Assembly (NCBI RefSeq): GCF_001652915.1
Contig: NZ_BBQI01000009.1
Coordinates: 186,001 to 250,000, forward strand
Length of the DNA: 64,000 bases
Direction of reading: 5' to 3'
Source: Cupriavidus sp. D384
GTDB taxonomy: Bacteria > Pseudomonadota > Gammaproteobacteria > Burkholderiales > Burkholderiaceae
Of this stretch, positions 44,505 to 54,182 are shown one piece after another (the stretch's first letter is position 1; the number at the start of each line of letters is the position of its first letter). The position numbers were made by a program, and so were the translations under genes. Under the pieces are notes generated by a model that was not told where the DNA came from, did not search any database, and worked only from the letters and a program-made list of their open reading frames with translations.

Positions 44505-45086
44505 ATGTCCGCTTACCCCCCCGGGGCCGCGCCGCGCGACCCCGCCAATCCTGCCGAGCCCGTCACGCTGGAAGCCGGCCAGACCGCCAGGGTCATGCGC
44601 CCGACCGCCCGCTTCATGCTCGGCCATCCTGCCCGCCTGATCGCGCTGGGCTTTGGCTCCGGCCTGTCGCCGGTGAGCCCGGGCACGGTCGGCACGCTGT
44701 ATGGCTGGCTGTCGTATGTCGTGATCTCGATGTGGATCGAGCCGAATACGTGGCTGTGGATCATCGCCGGCGGGTTCCTGGTCGGCATCTGGGCCTGCCT
44801 GCGCACCGCGCGGGACATGGGCGTGTACGACCACGGCAGCATGGTCTGGGACGAGATCGTCGCCTTCTGGCTGGTGCTGGTGTTTGTCATGCCCACCGGC
44901 TTCTGGGGCCAGTTCGCCGCTTTCCTGTGGTTCCGCTTCTTCGATATCGTCAAGCCGGCGCCGATCCGCTACTACGACCGCACGCTCAAGGGGCCCGGCT
45001 TCACGGGGGCGTTCGGCGTGATGTTCGACGATATCTTCGCGGCGTTCTATACGCTGCTGGTCTTTGCCCTGTGGCGCTCGTTCTGA
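44505..45086 (+). CDS. pgpA: Phosphatidylglycerophosphatase A
   Basis: A 193-residue membrane phosphatase of phosphatidylglycerol synthesis. Typical blocks are GFGSGLSPVSPGTVGTLYGW, MVWDEIVAFWLVL and FRFFDIVKPAPIRYYD. Several hydrophobic helices. The ATG at 44505 follows a TTG that also reads in frame. It lies about 100 bp after thiL. Confidence 0.93.
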   Translation: MSAYPPGAAPRDPANPAEPVTLEAGQTARVMRPTARFMLGHPARLIALGFGSGLSPVSPGTVGTLYGWLSYVVISMWIEPNTWLWIIAGGFLVGIWACLRTARDMGVYDHGSMVWDEIVAFWLVLVFVMPTGFWGQFAAFLWFRFFDIVKPAPIRYYDRTLKGPGFTGAFGVMFDDIFAAFYTLLVFALWRSF

Positions 45087-45137
45087 GCGCCCATCCCTTT
45101 CGTCATCACATCACCAGGATCCCGGGGAACCGTCGCC

Positions 45138-45635
45138 ATGTCCGTCAGCCGCCTGCTTGACCAGCTCGCCATCCAGGCCGGAGTCACCCTCGCGGAACGT
45201 TCGCTCATGCTGGCTACCGCCGAGTCCTGCACGGGCGGGCTGGTGGCGGCGGCCATCACCGATGTCTCGGGGTCGTCGGGCTGGTTCGAGCGCGGCTTCG
45301 TGACCTATTCGAACGAAGCCAAGACCACCATGATCGGCGTGCCCGCCAAGCTGATTCGCGACCATGGCGCGGTCAGCGAGGAAGTGGCCCATGCCATGGC
45401 CGAGGGCGCGCTGCTGAACAGCCGCGCGCAGGTCTCGCTGTCGATTACCGGCGTGGCCGGGCCAAACGGGGGCTCGCCCGAAAAGCCGGTGGGCATGGTG
45501 TGCTTCGGCTGGAGCAACCGCATCACCACCCGCACCGAAACCCAGCGCTTCAAGGGCGACCGCGCCCAGATCCGCCGCCAGGCGGCCGAGCACGCGATGC
45601 GCGGGCTGATCGAGATGATCCGGAACGAGGAATAA
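45138..45635 (+). CDS. pncC: Nicotinamide-nucleotide amidohydrolase (CinA C-terminal type)
   Basis: A 165-residue deamidase that recycles NMN in NAD metabolism. It carries LATAESCTGGLVAAAITDVS and SITGVAGPNGGSPEKPVG. It is the stand-alone form without the N-terminal CinA domain. Last gene of the thiL cluster, convergent with pyrF. Confidence 0.93.
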   Translation: MSVSRLLDQLAIQAGVTLAERSLMLATAESCTGGLVAAAITDVSGSSGWFERGFVTYSNEAKTTMIGVPAKLIRDHGAVSEEVAHAMAEGALLNSRAQVSLSITGVAGPNGGSPEKPVGMVCFGWSNRITTRTETQRFKGDRAQIRRQAAEHAMRGLIEMIRNEE

Positions 45636-45706
45636 AGGCAGTACCGCCGGAATACCCGCGGCGTTTCTCCCCTCACCCGGCCGGGCAAGGGAACGGGCGT
45701 CAGCGA

Positions 45707-46525
45707 TCAGCCGTGGCGGTAACGGTTGATCGTCTCGCGCGTCTGCAGCGCCACGTTGCGGGCTGCGGCGGCAAAATCCTTGTCACGGCTGGCGTACAGG
45801 ATCGCGCGCGAGGAATTGATCATCATGCCGGTGCCGTCGGCCGTCCGGCCAGCCTTGACGGTGGCCTCGATGTCGCCGCCCTGGGCGCCAATGCCCGGGA
45901 TCAGCAGCGGCATGTCGCCCACGATCTGGCGCACCTTGGCGATTTCGTTCGGGAACGTCGCGCCCACCACCAGGCCCATCTGGCCATTGGTATTCCAGCG
46001 CTCGCGCGCGGCCTCGGCCACCACCTGGTACAGCGGCTTGCCGTCGACCTGCAGGAACTGCACGTCCGACCCGCCGGGATTCGACGTACGGCACAGCACG
46101 ATCACACCCTTGCCCGGATGCGCCAGGTACGGCGACATCGAATCGAAACCCATGTACGGGCTGACGGTCACCGCGTCGGCCTTGTAGCGCTCGAAGGCCT
46201 CGATTGCGTAGTGCTCGGCCGTCGAGCCGATATCGCCGCGCTTGGCGTCGAGGATCACCGGAATCCCGGGATGGGCGTCGTGGATGTACTCGATCAGCTG
46301 CTCGAGCTGGTCCTCGGCACGCTGCGAGTGGAAATAGGCAATCTGCGGCTTGAAGGCACAGACCAAATCGGCCGTGGCATCGACGATTTCCCGGCAGAAC
46401 GAAAAGATTGCGCCGCCAGTGCCGGTCATCGACAGCGGCAGCTTGGCCGGGTCCGGATCGAGCCCGACGCACAGCAGGGAATCGTTTCGCTGCCAGGCAT
46501 TGGACAGCAGCTCGGTAAAGGTCAT
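45707..46525 (-). CDS. pyrF: Orotidine 5'-phosphate decarboxylase
   Basis: A 272-residue enzyme making UMP, of the longer family type. The catalytic motif [18 protein letters not shown] is intact, along with [14 protein letters not shown] at the start. Monocistronic by appearance. Confidence 0.94.
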   Translation of the reverse strand: MTFTELLSNAWQRNDSLLCVGLDPDPAKLPLSMTGTGGAIFSFCREIVDATADLVCAFKPQIAYFHSQRAEDQLEQLIEYIHDAHPGIPVILDAKRGDIGSTAEHYAIEAFERYKADAVTVSPYMGFDSMSPYLAHPGKGVIVLCRTSNPGGSDVQFLQVDGKPLYQVVAEAARERWNTNGQMGLVVGATFPNEIAKVRQIVGDMPLLIPGIGAQGGDIEATVKAGRTADGTGMMINSSRAILYASRDKDFAAAARNVALQTRETINRYRHG

Positions 46526-46749
46526 GGGATGCTCGGTGTTCGGGTGAAGCCGGCGGCCCGGCTGTGTTCGACAGTCTTCACAGCATAACGCGGGTAGGCA
46601 CCGGCCGGTTGGCGCGGCGGGGCGAACGAGGCATTCCGCGGCGCGCCGTATGGCGTGGGCGGCATTCTACCTGCTGGCGTGCTATTGTCTGGAGCTTCCG
46701 CTTAAAAGAAGCGACCCCGTCACATCCAGGTCGCCATATCACCAGAGCC

Positions 46750-47634
46750 ATGCATCTCGACCGCCGCGGTCTCATCCTGCTCGTCATCCTGACCATCGCC
46801 TGGGGCCTGAACTGGCCGATCATGAAAGTCGGCGTCGCGCACTTCCCGGCCATGGGATTCCGGCTGCTTTGCATGGCCGGCGGCCTGGTGGCGCTGGGCC
46901 TTGCCCTGAAGCTGCGCGGCGATTCGCTGCACGTGCCGCGCCAGGCCTGGGCAACGGTGGTCAAGCTGGCCATCCCGAACATGGTGATCTGGCATTTGTT
47001 CGCAATCTGCGCGGTCAAGCTGCTGTCGTCGGGCCGGGCCGCCATCCTGGGCTACACCATGCCGATCTGGGCCGTGGTATGGGGGCTGCTGATCTTCCGC
47101 GAGCGGATCGCGCTGTCGGCGTGGATCGGCATTGCCTGCGCGCTGACCGGCACCGTGCTGCTGCTGTCGGGCGAGATCGCCGCGCTGACCGGCAGCCCGG
47201 CCGGCACCTTGCTGATGCTGGTGGCGGCCGCCGGCTGGGGCTTCGGCACCCAGTTGATGAAGCGCACGCAGATCGATGTGCCGATCGGCGCGCTGACCTT
47301 CTGGATGCTGGCCGTCACGCTACCGTTCCTGGCCGTCGGCTCGCTGCTGTTCGAGACCGGCTGGCGCATGCCCACCGGCATCGAATGGGCCGCCATCGCC
47401 TACAACGCCGTGGTGGTCTTCGCGTACTGCCACCTGGTCTGGTTCGCGCTGGCGCGCAGCCTGCCGCCCGTGGTATCGAGCCTGTCGATCATGTTCATTC
47501 CGGTGGTGGGCGTGTTCTCGGGCATGTGGCTGCTGGGCGAGACGCCCCACTGGCAGGACTACGCGGCCATCGTGCTGATGTTCGCGGCGCTGTCGTCCGT
47601 GATGCTGGCCCCGCTGCTGCGGCGGCGCCTGTGA
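46750..47634 (+). CDS. EamA/DMT superfamily transporter
   Basis: A 294-residue membrane protein with about ten helices in two EamA repeats. The first begins LILLVILTIAWGLNWPIMKV and the second GTLLMLVAAAGWGFGTQLMK. Such proteins export metabolites or amino acids; the substrate is unknown. The ATG at 46750 starts directly before the first helix, and the long open frame upstream is discarded. Confidence 0.85.
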   Translation: MHLDRRGLILLVILTIAWGLNWPIMKVGVAHFPAMGFRLLCMAGGLVALGLALKLRGDSLHVPRQAWATVVKLAIPNMVIWHLFAICAVKLLSSGRAAILGYTMPIWAVVWGLLIFRERIALSAWIGIACALTGTVLLLSGEIAALTGSPAGTLLMLVAAAGWGFGTQLMKRTQIDVPIGALTFWMLAVTLPFLAVGSLLFETGWRMPTGIEWAAIAYNAVVVFAYCHLVWFALARSLPPVVSSLSIMFIPVVGVFSGMWLLGETPHWQDYAAIVLMFAALSSVMLAPLLRRRL

Positions 47635-47658
47635 GCAACACCGGCGCAGAGATTTCGC

Positions 47659-47688
47659 TTAACAAGCCCCCCCGCGTTGGATTACACT
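47659..47688 (+). promoter_or_regulatory. Candidate promoter of the corA leader
   Basis: TTAACA (47659-47664) and TACACT (47683-47688) are 18 bp apart. Transcription from here would give a 5' leader of more than 400 nt before corA. Confidence 0.45.
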
Positions 47689-47717
47689 CGCGGCCATCAG
47701 AATCCCGGAGAACCTAC

Positions 47718-47798
47718 GTGGGCAGTAGCATCGGGTGTTCGGGTTGTAGCGGCCAGGCCGCGTCATCGCCGGATGCCATGTCACTGCGGGCTGCGTAA
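47718..47798 (+). CDS. Possible 26-residue leader peptide upstream of corA
   Basis: A short frame starts at a GTG with CGGAGAA about 7 nt upstream and reads GSSIGCSGCSGQAASSPDAM then SLRAA. It lies about 30 bp after the candidate promoter and ends 311 nt before corA. It contains a C-x-x-C pair. Leader ORFs control corA-type or mgtA-type genes in enteric bacteria, but this sequence is unrelated to those that I know, so the role is open. Confidence 0.35.
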   Translation: MGSSIGCSGCSGQAASSPDAMSLRAA

Positions 47799-48109
47799 CG
47801 CCGATCCGCGCAGGGCTTTTTGCCCCGCTCGTCGCCGTACTTGCCCGCAGACACCTGCGGGTGAGTGTGTCTTTCCGTTCCTCCTGCGGCCGCCTACAGG
47901 CTGCCGCGCGCTGCGGATCTTCCCTCCCCCCGGCTTGCCAGCCAGATACAGGCAACAGGCAAACGTCATCGCCTTGCAACGGACCCGGCATCCGCCGTCC
48001 GCACGCAGCGCGATCACGCTTGCCGGCCGCCCCATGGTCGCTTTGCTGGCGATGCCTTGCCTGCGCCTGTTTCCGGACATCGCGCAATCAGTAACAAGGA
48101 ATCCAAGGG
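47799..48109 (+). other. Long untranslated leader of corA
   Basis: The stretch contains a perfect 7-bp hairpin CCCGCAG-ACAC-CTGCGGG (47844-47861), a GGGC-TTTTT-GCCC hairpin near 47813-47825 and C-rich segments, but no open frame in keeping with the codon use of the region. An RNA regulatory element is possible; I could not match it to a known magnesium riboswitch. Confidence 0.4.
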
Positions 48110-49072
48110 ATGATCAATCTGTTCGTCCTGCAGAAAGGTCGGCTCGCCCAGGAGCAGGTCGACGAGCGCAATGAGCTGCTGCAGCACAAGCCCATCTGGA
48201 TCGACGTGGTCAGCCCCGACGACGAGGAATTGGCATGGATCAAGGAAGCCTACGGCGTAGTCCTGCCGGAACTCGAAGACCTCGGTGACCTAGAGGCATC
48301 GGCGCGCTATTTCGAGGGCGAGGACGAGAATATCCATATCCGTACGGACTTCCTGCTGGCGGAAGACGAGGCCTCGCGCAACGTGCGCGTGGCGTTCGTG
48401 CTTACGCGCGACGTCCTGTTCTCGATCCACGACGAAGACCTGCCCGTGTTCCGCCTGGTGCGGCTGCGCGCCCGGATGCGACCCGGTTCGGTGCGCAACG
48501 CCAAGGACGTGCTGATGGATCTCTACGCGACCGACGCCGAGTATTCGGCCGATTCGATCGAGGAGATCTACGAGCGGCTGGAAGAAGCCAGCCGCCGCGT
48601 GCTGGCCGAGAACGTGACCGATGCCGCCGCGGCTGACGTGCTCGAGACCATCGCGCGCGAGGAAGACTTGAACGGCCGCATCCGCCGCAACGTCATGGAT
48701 ACGCGCCGCGCGGTGTCGTTCCTGATGCGCAGCCAGCTGCTGTCTGCCGAACAGCAGGACGAGGCGCGCCAGATCCTGCGCGACATCGATTCGATCGAGA
48801 ACCACACCGCGTTCCTGTTCGACAAGATCAACTTCCTGATGGATGCCACGGTCGGTTTCATCAACATCAACCAGAACAAGATCATCAAGCTGTTCTCGGT
48901 GGTGTCGGTGGCACTGATGCCGCCCACGCTGATTGCCAGCATCTACGGCATGAACTTCAAGCTCATGCCGGAGCTGGACTGGGCCATCGGCTACCCGTGG
49001 GCCATCGCGCTGATGGCCGTGTCGGCGGCAATTCCACTGGTGTATTTCAAGCGCAAGGGCTGGCTCAGCTGA
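48110..49072 (+). CDS. corA: CorA family magnesium/divalent-metal transporter
   Basis: A 320-residue protein with a cytoplasmic N-terminal domain, a long helix and two C-terminal membrane segments. The pore signature is YGMNFKLMPELDW at the end of the first membrane helix, and the protein ends YFKRKGWLS. AAGGAATCCAAGGG lies before the ATG. CorA takes up Mg2+ and can pass Co2+ and Ni2+. Confidence 0.94.
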   Translation: MINLFVLQKGRLAQEQVDERNELLQHKPIWIDVVSPDDEELAWIKEAYGVVLPELEDLGDLEASARYFEGEDENIHIRTDFLLAEDEASRNVRVAFVLTRDVLFSIHDEDLPVFRLVRLRARMRPGSVRNAKDVLMDLYATDAEYSADSIEEIYERLEEASRRVLAENVTDAAAADVLETIAREEDLNGRIRRNVMDTRRAVSFLMRSQLLSAEQQDEARQILRDIDSIENHTAFLFDKINFLMDATVGFININQNKIIKLFSVVSVALMPPTLIASIYGMNFKLMPELDWAIGYPWAIALMAVSAAIPLVYFKRKGWLS

Positions 49073-49161
49073 GCGGGCGCCTGCCCCCCGTCCCGCAACG
49101 CGGGACCGGGGTTGGGGGCGCGGGCAGGGCCGTTCTGCCTGCCGGCCTCTCCCCCGCGCCG

Positions 49162-49926
49162 CTAATCCGGCAGCGTGGCCGCGCCCATGCGCCGGGCGAT
49201 GATCGATGCCTTGACGCGGAAGTTCACGCGCACGTTGGCGCAGTATTCCTTCTTGTCGAAGCACTTCGGCGCAGGCAGCGCCGCCGCCAGCCGCGCGGCC
49301 TGGCCCACGGTCAGCTTCGACGCCGAGGTGTGGAAGTAGTGCTGCGCGGCGGCCTCGATGCCGAACACGCCCTCGCCCCATTCCACCGAATTCAGGTAGA
49401 TCTCGAAGATCCGCTGCTTGTCGAGCCAGAATTCGAGCATCCACGTGATCGCCAGCTCCTGGCCCTTGCGAACGTAGTATTGCTCCGAAGACAGGAACAG
49501 GTTCTTGGCAAGCTGCTGGGTAATCGTAGATCCGCCACGTTCGATATGGCCGCGCTTCTTGTTGCGCTCCCACGCGTCCAGCATCGCGTCGAGTTCGTAG
49601 CCGGGATGGTTGACGAAGTCGGCATCCTCGCTGGCAATCACCGCGCGCTTGATGTTGCGCGACATCTGGTCATAGCCCACCCACTTGTGGTCGATCGAGC
49701 AGCTCCAGAAATTGAAGCCGCACAGGCGCCAGCGTTCGGCGCGCATGAACGACGTGGATGACGGATTCAGATACTGCCAGGCGGCAATCTGCAGGAAGAA
49801 GTACAGCTGCAGGGCCAGCACGCCGATGATCAGGCACTCGCCCAGATAGCCGACCCAGCGCAGCGGACTGGCCGCGCCGGATACCCTGGCCGGTGCGCGC
49901 GCGGCGCCGCTTCGCTGGCGTGCCAA
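49162..49926 (-). CDS. mtgA: Monofunctional peptidoglycan glycosyltransferase
   Basis: A 254-residue GT51 enzyme anchored by one N-terminal helix ([20 protein letters not shown]). It polymerises lipid II. The catalytic glutamate lies in [14 protein letters not shown], and [16 protein letters not shown] and [20 protein letters not shown] are intact. It follows aroE after 19 bp. Confidence 0.95.
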   Translation of the reverse strand: MARQRSGAARAPARVSGAASPLRWVGYLGECLIIGVLALQLYFFLQIAAWQYLNPSSTSFMRAERWRLCGFNFWSCSIDHKWVGYDQMSRNIKRAVIASEDADFVNHPGYELDAMLDAWERNKKRGHIERGGSTITQQLAKNLFLSSEQYYVRKGQELAITWMLEFWLDKQRIFEIYLNSVEWGEGVFGIEAAAQHYFHTSASKLTVGQAARLAAALPAPKCFDKKEYCANVRVNFRVKASIIARRMGAATLPD

Positions 49927-49945
49927 GTACGGCTCCGCGCGGGGA

Positions 49946-50824
49946 TCAGCGGGCGGCTTCGGCCTGCAGCGCGGCGCGCAGCTCGGCCAGGACCGGGGCG
50001 GTGCTCGGACGCACGCCGCGCCAGTTGTAGAACGCCTCGGCGGCCTGCTCCACCAGCATGCCCAGCCCGTCGGACGTGCGGGCGCCGCACTTGGCCGCGT
50101 AGGCCAGGAACACCGTCGGCCTGGCGCCGTACATCATGTCGTAGGCCAGCACGCCCTCGCCCAGCAGGTAGTCGGGCACCGGCGGCAGTTCGCCTTGCAG
50201 GCTGCTGGCCGATGCGTTGATGACCACGTCGCAGCCCTCGTCCTCGGACAGTGCGTTCAACGCGTCCAGACCGCCCGCCCACAGTTCCACGCCGTACTGG
50301 TCGGCCGCTTCCACGAACTGCTCGACCATGTCGCTGGCCTTCTGCGCCGTGCGGTTGGCAACCACGATCCGCGCCGGGCGGCATTCGATCAGCGGCAGCA
50401 GCGCACCCATGGCCGCGCCACCGGCGCCCAGCACCAGGATGCGCTTGTCTTCCAGCAGCACGTCGAGGTTGTCCTGGATATCGCGCACCAGGCCGACGCC
50501 GTCGGTATTGTCGCCATGGATCAGCCCGTCCTCGATCCACATCGTGTTGACCGCGCCGGCGGCTTCCGCACGCGGCGTCAGGCGATCCGCCAGGTCATAG
50601 GCTTCGAGCTTGAACGGCGTGGTGACGTTGAAACCATGGCCGCCGTCGGCCAGGAACTTGCGCACGGTGTCGGCAAACGCGTCGAGCGGCGCCTCCAGGC
50701 GGTCGTATTCGACGGCCTCGCCGGTCTGGCGCGAGAACGCGGCATGAATGGCCGGCGAGCGGCTGTGCGATACGGGGTTGCCAACCACGACATAGCGGTC
50801 GGCGGATTGCTGTTCTGCGGTCAT
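49946..50824 (-). CDS. aroE: Shikimate dehydrogenase
   Basis: A 292-residue NADPH enzyme of aromatic amino acid synthesis. Substrate motifs are [16 protein letters not shown] and [13 protein letters not shown] (catalytic lysine), NADP motif [15 protein letters not shown]. The ATG at 50824 overlaps the tonB stop by one base (TGATG). aroQ of the same pathway is at 59251-59730. Confidence 0.95.
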   Translation of the reverse strand: MTAEQQSADRYVVVGNPVSHSRSPAIHAAFSRQTGEAVEYDRLEAPLDAFADTVRKFLADGGHGFNVTTPFKLEAYDLADRLTPRAEAAGAVNTMWIEDGLIHGDNTDGVGLVRDIQDNLDVLLEDKRILVLGAGGAAMGALLPLIECRPARIVVANRTAQKASDMVEQFVEAADQYGVELWAGGLDALNALSEDEGCDVVINASASSLQGELPPVPDYLLGEGVLAYDMMYGARPTVFLAYAAKCGARTSDGLGMLVEQAAEAFYNWRGVRPSTAPVLAELRAALQAEAAR

Positions 50825-51759
50825 CAGCGTCCTTGCAGCCGGACGTCGAGCCCGCTGCGCGTGAACTTGAAAGTGGAAATGACTTCGAGGATGTCCTGCT
50901 TCGCCTGCATCTCCGGCGTGAAGGCGCCGAACGGTGCGGCAGCGCGGACGATCGCCACGGCCTGGCGGTCGAGCGCGGGATCCCCCGAGCTCTTTGCCAC
51001 GTCGATGGACTCGATGTTGTAGCCGTCGCGGTTGTAGCCCAGCTTGCCCTGGCGGTTCACGTTGATCACCAGGATCAGCTGGCCGTAGAGTGGCTTGCCG
51101 CTCTTCTGCGGGAAATCGCTCGTGCCGCGCGCCTCGATCTTGCGGCGCAGGCGGTCGTAATACTGCGCGTAATCCACGCTCTGTGCACTGGTGGCCGTCA
51201 GCTGCATGCGCTTGGGCCGCTTGGCGTAGTGCTCCAGGTTGCGGCCGATCTCGGCTTCGAGCTTGGCCATCTCGTCGGTGGAGGTGCGCTCGTCCTGCCC
51301 GCGCGTCGGGGTGTCGGCGCGCTGCTCGCCCGGCTTCATGGGCTGGCTGCGTACCGATGGCGCGGCCTCGCGGGCCTGCGTCATCAGGCGGCGCTGCTCT
51401 TCCTCCAGCTCCTGCAGCCGGCGCTGCGTCAGCTTGACGAGGTCGCCCTCCTTCGATTCGGTCTGCGCCGGCAGCGGCGTGGTGGCGCGCTGGGCATCGT
51501 GGTCGCCGCCGCCATCGAGGTTGGCCTGCGCCAGCACGGTCGGGTTGCGCGGTTTCTCGGCGGATTTCGAGTTCACCAGCACCACGTCGAGCTGCGGATC
51601 GGAACGCTTGATCTCGAACACCTCCGGCGCGGCAATCCGCACCATCAGCAGCACCGCATGGATGGCCACGGACACGGCAAGCGCCTTGACCAGCGTGCTG
51701 CTGGATTGCCACCAGTCGCGCGGATGCATGTGGCGGGGAGCTGGGAGAACGGCGTTCAC
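50824..51759 (-). CDS. TonB family protein
   Basis: A 311-residue protein with one N-terminal membrane helix (LVKALAVSVAIHAVLLMVRI), a long charged periplasmic region with a coiled-coil stretch (RLQELEEEQRRLMTQAREAA) and a C-terminal TonB domain (LYGQLILVINVNRQGKLGYN). TonB energises outer-membrane transporters. No exbB or exbD is near, so this may be a specialised TonB-like protein rather than the main energy transducer. Confidence 0.82.
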   Translation of the reverse strand: MNAVLPAPRHMHPRDWWQSSSTLVKALAVSVAIHAVLLMVRIAAPEVFEIKRSDPQLDVVLVNSKSAEKPRNPTVLAQANLDGGGDHDAQRATTPLPAQTESKEGDLVKLTQRRLQELEEEQRRLMTQAREAAPSVRSQPMKPGEQRADTPTRGQDERTSTDEMAKLEAEIGRNLEHYAKRPKRMQLTATSAQSVDYAQYYDRLRRKIEARGTSDFPQKSGKPLYGQLILVINVNRQGKLGYNRDGYNIESIDVAKSSGDPALDRQAVAIVRAAAPFGAFTPEMQAKQDILEVISTFKFTRSGLDVRLQGR

Positions 51760-51879
51760 GATGGGTCAGGAACCTGGACGGTCGTTATGGGGGGCTCGCT
51801 CGAACACCGGCCACCCCACGGCAGAGGGGGGCCGGAACCGACTTCGATTGTACGGGAGCCGCCCCGTTTACCGAAGGAC

Positions 51880-54018
51880 TCAGGCGGGGGGGTTGGCGCC
51901 GGTGTCGCGTGGCGCCGACGCATCGTCGCCATCCAGGCCCGCCTCCGCGCTGGCGCCACCCTCGACTGCGGCTTCCGAGGCATCTTCGGCAGCCGCATCG
52001 GCTGCGGCTTCGGCGGAAACCTCGGCCAGTTCCTGACCTTCCTCCTGGCCTTCCTGCTGGTCGTCGTCGCTGTCGCCCTCGAGCTCTTCCTCGGGTACCT
52101 CGCCCTCGCCGGCGAAGACTTCCAGCACACGGCACGACACTTCGAGCGAAATCTCGTCGGTCGACGCAATTTCCAGCAGCACCTGGGTACCGCGGTTGGC
52201 CTGCGCCAGCTCCGGCACGCGCGTTACCAGCGGAATCTCGGTGAAGCGCACCGCGCCGTCCTTCAGCACGGTAGCCATCAGCTTGTCGCGGTTCTCCTGG
52301 GCCAGCCAGCGCAGGCACCAGTAGCGTTCCATGGTCGACTGGTGGTCGGCATAGGCGGCATAGGTGCCTTCGAAATCGGCCACGGCCGCCAGCAGGTCGG
52401 CGTCCTTGGGCTTGAACGGCGCCACCAGCTTCGCCGTGACGCCATGCTGGGCCACCGCCAGGATCTGCCACTGGTTGACCAGATCGACATAGCGCCGCAG
52501 CGGCGACGTGCTCCATGCGTACTGCGCCACGCCCAGGCCTTCGTGAGGCGCCGGGTAGGTCTGCATGCGCGTACGGTGCATGCCCCAGGCCTTCTGCGTG
52601 CGATAGATGCCCGGCACGCCGTGGTCGGCCAGCAGCTTGCCCCACGTGCTGTTCGCCAGGATCATCAGCTCGGCCACGATCTTGTCCAGCGGCGATCCGC
52701 GGCGGCGCTGCTCGATGCGCACGCGCTCGCCGCCACCCGCCACGGGGTCGATATAGAAGTTGAAGTCCGCGCGATTGTGCGTTTCCGGGCGCAGGCCGCT
52801 TGCCAGTCGCGCTTTCTGGCGCTCGTCATGCAGGTGGTTGGCCAGGCGGAACAGCTCGGTCAGCGCCTCGCGGAACGGGTAGTCGCCCGTGCCGGCGGCC
52901 AGCGCCTGCTCGGTCACCACGTCCTCAAGCAGGTTGTGACGCAGGTTGGCAGCGATCGGCACCAGCTCGGCGCGCGTTTCGCTGCCAACGATGGTCACGC
53001 CGTCGGGGCCGTCCATGTCCACCGTCACATAGAGCGACAGGGCCGGGCAGGTGCGTCCTTCCTGCAGCGTGTATTTGTCCACCACGCTGTCGGGCAGCAT
53101 GGTGATCTTGTCGCCCGGGAAATACACGGTCGACAGGCGATGGCGCCCGATGGCGTCGAGCGGCTCGCCGCGCCGGATACCGAGCCCCGGGGCGGCAATA
53201 TGGATACCCACCCGCAGCTTGCCGTCGGGGGTGTGCGTCACCGACAGCGCATCGTCGATTTCCGTGGTGGTGACATCGTCGATCGAGAATGCCTGGACGT
53301 CGGCCACGGGCAGGTCGCCGGCGGGCTGGGGCACGTCCACGTCGGGGAAGCCCGTGCCCTTCGGGAAGCATTCGGCCAGGAACTTGGCCTCGTGCAGCGC
53401 GCGCGGGCTTTCCACGCCGCCCACCGCCACCATCAGCCGCATCGGCGTCATGCCCAGCGCGGTGCAGGCGGCATCCATGGCCTTGTATTCGAGGCTGTTC
53501 TTGTCCGGCTTGAACAGAAGCTGCAGCACCTTGCCGCGGAACGCGTCGGGCAGCTTGCGCGCCTTGAGCTGTTCCTCGTATTCGGCCTGCACCAGCATTT
53601 GCTGCTTCTTGCGCTCCACCGCGGCCAGCGCGGCCTTGAGCTGGTCTTCCGGGGCGCGCATGTAGCGGCCGCGGCCCTTGCGGCGGAAATAGACGGGATT
53701 GCCATGCAGCGCCATGGCAAGCGCGGCCTGCTGCACGGCGCCGGCATCGGCACCGTAGTATTCGGCGGCCAGCTCGCCGAAGCCGAATTCCTCGGCCGGC
53801 GCGCATTCCCAGAGGAAGTCGAGATCGATCTCGGCGGTCAGTTCGCCGGTTTGCCGCACCATTTCGATTGCCGAAGGCTGGGCAAACTGCAGCAGCACGT
53901 CCTTGGCCTTGACCTTGGTGCGCTTGCCCGCAGGCAACTCTACCTGGTAGGCCTCGCCCTGTTGGGCAAGTACGGTGCCGGCGCGAATCTCGCCGCCTTC
54001 TTCGAACAGCAACTGCAT
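51880..54018 (-). CDS. RNB-domain exoribonuclease with an acidic C-terminal tail
   Basis: A 712-residue RNase II/R family protein. The RNB centre is FSIDDVTTTEIDDALSVTHT, with GRHRLSTVYFPGDKITMLPD and the block YAWSTSPLRRYVDLVNQWQI further on. It degrades RNA from the 3' end. After about residue 610 the S1-like end gives way to a strongly acidic, alanine-rich tail (EGDSDDDQQEGQEEGQELAE), which is not typical of RNase R, whose tail is usually basic. It precedes tonB, aroE and mtgA on the same strand. Confidence 0.9.
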   Translation of the reverse strand: MQLLFEEGGEIRAGTVLAQQGEAYQVELPAGKRTKVKAKDVLLQFAQPSAIEMVRQTGELTAEIDLDFLWECAPAEEFGFGELAAEYYGADAGAVQQAALAMALHGNPVYFRRKGRGRYMRAPEDQLKAALAAVERKKQQMLVQAEYEEQLKARKLPDAFRGKVLQLLFKPDKNSLEYKAMDAACTALGMTPMRLMVAVGGVESPRALHEAKFLAECFPKGTGFPDVDVPQPAGDLPVADVQAFSIDDVTTTEIDDALSVTHTPDGKLRVGIHIAAPGLGIRRGEPLDAIGRHRLSTVYFPGDKITMLPDSVVDKYTLQEGRTCPALSLYVTVDMDGPDGVTIVGSETRAELVPIAANLRHNLLEDVVTEQALAAGTGDYPFREALTELFRLANHLHDERQKARLASGLRPETHNRADFNFYIDPVAGGGERVRIEQRRRGSPLDKIVAELMILANSTWGKLLADHGVPGIYRTQKAWGMHRTRMQTYPAPHEGLGVAQYAWSTSPLRRYVDLVNQWQILAVAQHGVTAKLVAPFKPKDADLLAAVADFEGTYAAYADHQSTMERYWCLRWLAQENRDKLMATVLKDGAVRFTEIPLVTRVPELAQANRGTQVLLEIASTDEISLEVSCRVLEVFAGEGEVPEEELEGDSDDDQQEGQEEGQELAEVSAEAAADAAAEDASEAAVEGGASAEAGLDGDDASAPRDTGANPPA

Positions 54019-54182
54019 GGATCGGTACTTTCAGAAGTGCCGGGACAGGCTGGCGTGGAGTGCGCTACCGTGCGCAAAACGCCACCTGTCCAGGCGGATA
54101 TACGACCCGGGATGATACCGCACCGCGCCTTGCGGCAACGGCGGCACTCCCGGGCCAGAAAAGGCCAGCCGGGCCGGGCGGG

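Noticed and set aside
47799-48109. Known Mg2+ riboswitch (M-box or mgtA type) before corA
   Set aside because: I could not place the conserved core of either class; only generic hairpins are visible.
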